Source: Aquirufa nivalisilvae (GTDB lineage Bacteria > Bacteroidota > Bacteroidia > Cytophagales > Spirosomataceae). From it: a DNA stretch of 64,000 nt. The notes beneath the pieces are model-generated. The model had not been told where the DNA came from and did no database searches. It was given only the letters and a program-made list of their open reading frames with translations. Position 1 is the stretch's first letter, and each line of letters opens with the position of its first letter. Made by a program: the position numbers and the translations under genes. The stretch spans positions 124,001 to 188,000 of the forward strand of contig NZ_SEWX01000001.1 of assembly GCF_004307455.1 (NCBI RefSeq), in the 5' to 3' direction. This document shows positions 63,707-64,000 of the stretch, one piece after another.

Positions 63707-64000
63707 GTTAATAGCAGTCGTTTCATTGTATTTAATGAGTCAAGGCTCACCCATTTTAGCCCAAAAAAATGCAAGTGATACCCTTCAAAATATTGTAGTT
63801 AGTACCAGTAGAAGTGTCCAAAATGCATTAAAAACACCTTATGCGACTCAAATTTGGTCAGATTCTACGATCCGACAAAAAAGTGCGCGAACCAGCCCTG
63901 AGTTATTGATGAATATGCCAGGCATATTCCTTCAAAAAACCAATCAAGGTGGTGGTTCTATGTTTGTTAGGGGTTTAACGGGTAATCAAACGCTTTTGAT
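63696..64000 (+). CDS. TonB-dependent receptor, N-terminal part (cut by window edge)
   Basis: 101 codons open to the edge. Signal peptide (MKIKLIAVVSLYLMSQGS to LAQ, about 1-23), then the plug domain start: LQNIVVSTSRSVQNALKTPY (a TonB box-like region) and SPELLMNMPGIFLQKTNQGG with VRGLTGNQTLL. Outer membrane receptor for uptake of iron, nutrients or other large molecules. It starts 11 nt before the phosphoesterase stop, so the two are translated together. Confidence 0.88.
   Translation, partial: MKIKLIAVVSLYLMSQGSPILAQKNASDTLQNIVVSTSRSVQNALKTPYATQIWSDSTIRQKSARTSPELLMNMPGIFLQKTNQGGGSMFVRGLTGNQTLL

Overview
The window is a single chromosomal stretch of a Bacteroidota bacterium, most likely of the order Cytophagales. 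I base this on low GC, promoters of the Bacteroidota type (TAnnTTTG, in one case with TTG 19 bases upstream), a PorP/SprF-type secretion protein, a type IX (T9SS) C-terminal sorting domain, bacillithiol synthesis (BshC), an RND pump fused to a TolC-like domain, and the Bacteroidota form of LptD. The genus cannot be fixed from this sequence alone. Genes are packed tightly: several convergent pairs overlap or abut at their stop codons.

Layout. 1-6.4 kb, cell envelope: the start of a peptidoglycan amidase divergent from lptD, then msrA (lipoprotein form), a PAP2/sphingomyelin-synthase-like membrane enzyme and a WbpM/FlaA1-type nucleotide-sugar dehydratase. 6.5-12.6 kb: WbqC family protein, thiL, a small lipoprotein, a small cytochrome b5-like protein, a BadF/GlcNAc-kinase-like ATPase, a 473-residue conserved protein of unknown function, and carA. 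12.7-28.1 kb, minus strand: one long ribosomal cluster (rplC to rplQ, with secY, map, infA, rpmJ and rpoA). It includes two genes under 60 codons, rpmD and rpmJ. It has a strong promoter at 28.4 kb, a leader of about 340 nt and a terminator at 12.7 kb. rpsJ is not at its usual place in front of rplC.

28.5-30.7 kb: class II fructose-bisphosphate aldolase, then a REP-associated tyrosine transposase (RAYT) lying between two identical 33-bp palindromes; this is the clearest mobile structure in the window. 30.8-35.6 kb, minus-strand run: precorrin-2 dehydrogenase, rlmN, a YqeY-like protein, a GH3-family adenylating enzyme, a glycerophosphodiesterase and a DUF4296 lipoprotein. 35.7-39.3 kb, plus: DUF58 / BatD-like / BatA-like genes with ispE behind them. 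39.3-45.2 kb, minus: heavy-metal efflux operon (small His-rich membrane protein, CzcA-TolC fusion, adaptor). 45.3-46.4 kb: DedA protein and a nuoA without other nuo genes beside it. 46.4-47.5 kb: PorP/SprF.

47.6-51.9 kb, plus: a thiol/sulfur operon, bshC-mnmH-cysE-cysM, which joins cysteine synthesis to bacillithiol synthesis and tRNA selenation. 51.9-52.7 kb: a lipoprotein and a small XRE regulator with a palindrome in front of it. 52.9-57.3 kb, minus: two amidohydrolase-like proteins, of which only one domain keeps the HxH metal motif, ending at two tandem hairpin terminators. 57.3-64 kb: a DUF6056-like membrane protein, a secreted SASA/GDSL-like esterase with a T9SS tail, a GNAT acetyltransferase, a beta-propeller/phosphoesterase protein, and the start of an overlapping TonB-dependent receptor.

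Most of the window is ordinary core genome. The items most worth a second look are the palindrome-bounded RAYT unit with a small divergent reading frame, the rplC leader with an attenuator-like hairpin, the RND-TolC fusion with what looks like an internal signal peptide, and the amidohydrolase pair with degenerate metal sites. All family names come from reading the sequence, not from a database search.
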